Positions 63,780 to 64,000 of a stretch of 64,000 bases of DNA are shown piece by piece; position 1 is the first letter of the stretch, and the number at the start of each line of letters is the position of its first letter. The notes below the pieces were generated by a model. The model made no database searches and was not told the origin of the DNA. It saw nothing but the letters and a program-made list of their open reading frames with translations. The position numbers and the translations under genes were made by a program. Source of the DNA: Fictibacillus arsenicus (GTDB lineage Bacteria; Bacillota; Bacilli; Bacillales; Fictibacillaceae); NCBI RefSeq assembly GCF_001642935.1, contig NZ_CP016761.1:1550001-1614000 (forward strand). Direction: 5' to 3'.

Positions 63780-64000
63780 ATGAATGCAGGAATCATAGGG
63801 ATGGGAAGTTATATCCCGGAAAAAATTCTGGCGAACTCCGACCTTGAAAAAATGGTAGATACGAATGACGAGTGGATTAGAACTCGTACCGGAATCGTAG
63901 AACGCAGAATTGCAGCAGAAACTGTAACAACTTCACATATGGCAAGACATGCTGCTGAAGAAGCATTGAAAGATGCAGGCATAAAAGCTGAAGACCTCGA
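63780..64000 (+). CDS. fabH: 3-oxoacyl-ACP synthase III (FabH), N-terminal part
   Basis: The gene runs off the right edge; 73 residues are visible. [20 protein letters not shown] and [17 protein letters not shown] are hallmark FabH sequences; the catalytic Cys lies beyond the window. It starts fatty acid synthesis from acetyl- or branched acyl-CoA and malonyl-ACP. The ATG at 63780 follows AAAGGGG. Control by FapR is likely from the operator-like box. It follows comZ and a coat gene as in B. subtilis. Confidence 0.95.
   Translation, partial: MNAGIIGMGSYIPEKILANSDLEKMVDTNDEWIRTRTGIVERRIAAETVTTSHMARHAAEEALKDAGIKAEDL

Overview
The window looks like a stretch of chromosome from an endospore-forming Bacillaceae (Bacillus or Fictibacillus-like). 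The reasons are strong AGGAGG-type ribosome binding sites, low GC, a GerA-type germination operon, two S-box (SAM) riboswitches, ComZ, CcpA-type cre sites and a gene order that tracks the Bacillus subtilis add-sbc / yis / yit / yjz-yja-fabH segment. The genus is an inference. No prophage, insertion sequence with a transposase, CRISPR array, rRNA or tRNA was seen.

Layout. 1-6.8 kb: the 3' part of addA, then sbcD and sbcC (DNA end processing). 7.2-11 kb: a GerA-type germinant receptor operon on the minus strand. 11.1-12.9 kb: a YknW-like Yip1 protein and a YknX-like adaptor without their usual ABC transporter. 13.1-20.5 kb: a B12-binding radical SAM protein, yisK, a succinate-semialdehyde-type dehydrogenase, an atypical SDR, rocD and yisL. 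20.6-22.5 kb: a PAS-GGDEF-EAL protein. 22.5-30.9 kb: a nearly complete methionine salvage locus (mtnAK, mtnU, mtnE, mtnWXBD), with S-box riboswitches ahead of mtnKA and mtnWXBD. 31-35.7 kb: an AI-2E-type exporter, asnO and a MATE transporter. 36.1-44.9 kb: a maltodextrin locus (neopullulanase, mdxEFG, a membrane-anchored alpha-amylase and a LacI regulator) with a dense control region. 44.9-47.6 kb: NHEJ genes ku, ligase and polymerase, where LigD is split into two overlapping genes. 47.8-56.5 kb: a sensor kinase and the yitS-yitT-ipi-like-yitU-yitV block with several small proteins. 56.6-59.5 kb: moeA-mobB-moaE-moaD, then a zinc-ribbon microprotein and hlpB. 59.9-64 kb: yjzC, yjzD, yjaU, yjaV, comZ, a YppG-like coat protein and the start of fabH under a FapR-like box.

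The window is peppered with at least nine copies of a 200-300 bp intergenic repeat, all outside genes, with interchangeable internal modules and inverted ends. One copy carries a second repeat type inside it. The displaced hlpB gene lies next to one copy, and another copy sits where hlpB would be expected behind sbcC.

The mtn genes convert methylthioribose back to methionine. The mdx genes take up and cleave maltodextrins under glucose and maltose control. The Moco genes assemble molybdopterin from precursors made elsewhere. The most interesting items are the layered mdx promoter region, the split LigD, the modular repeats, the ABC-less YknWX pair and a set of unnamed microproteins.
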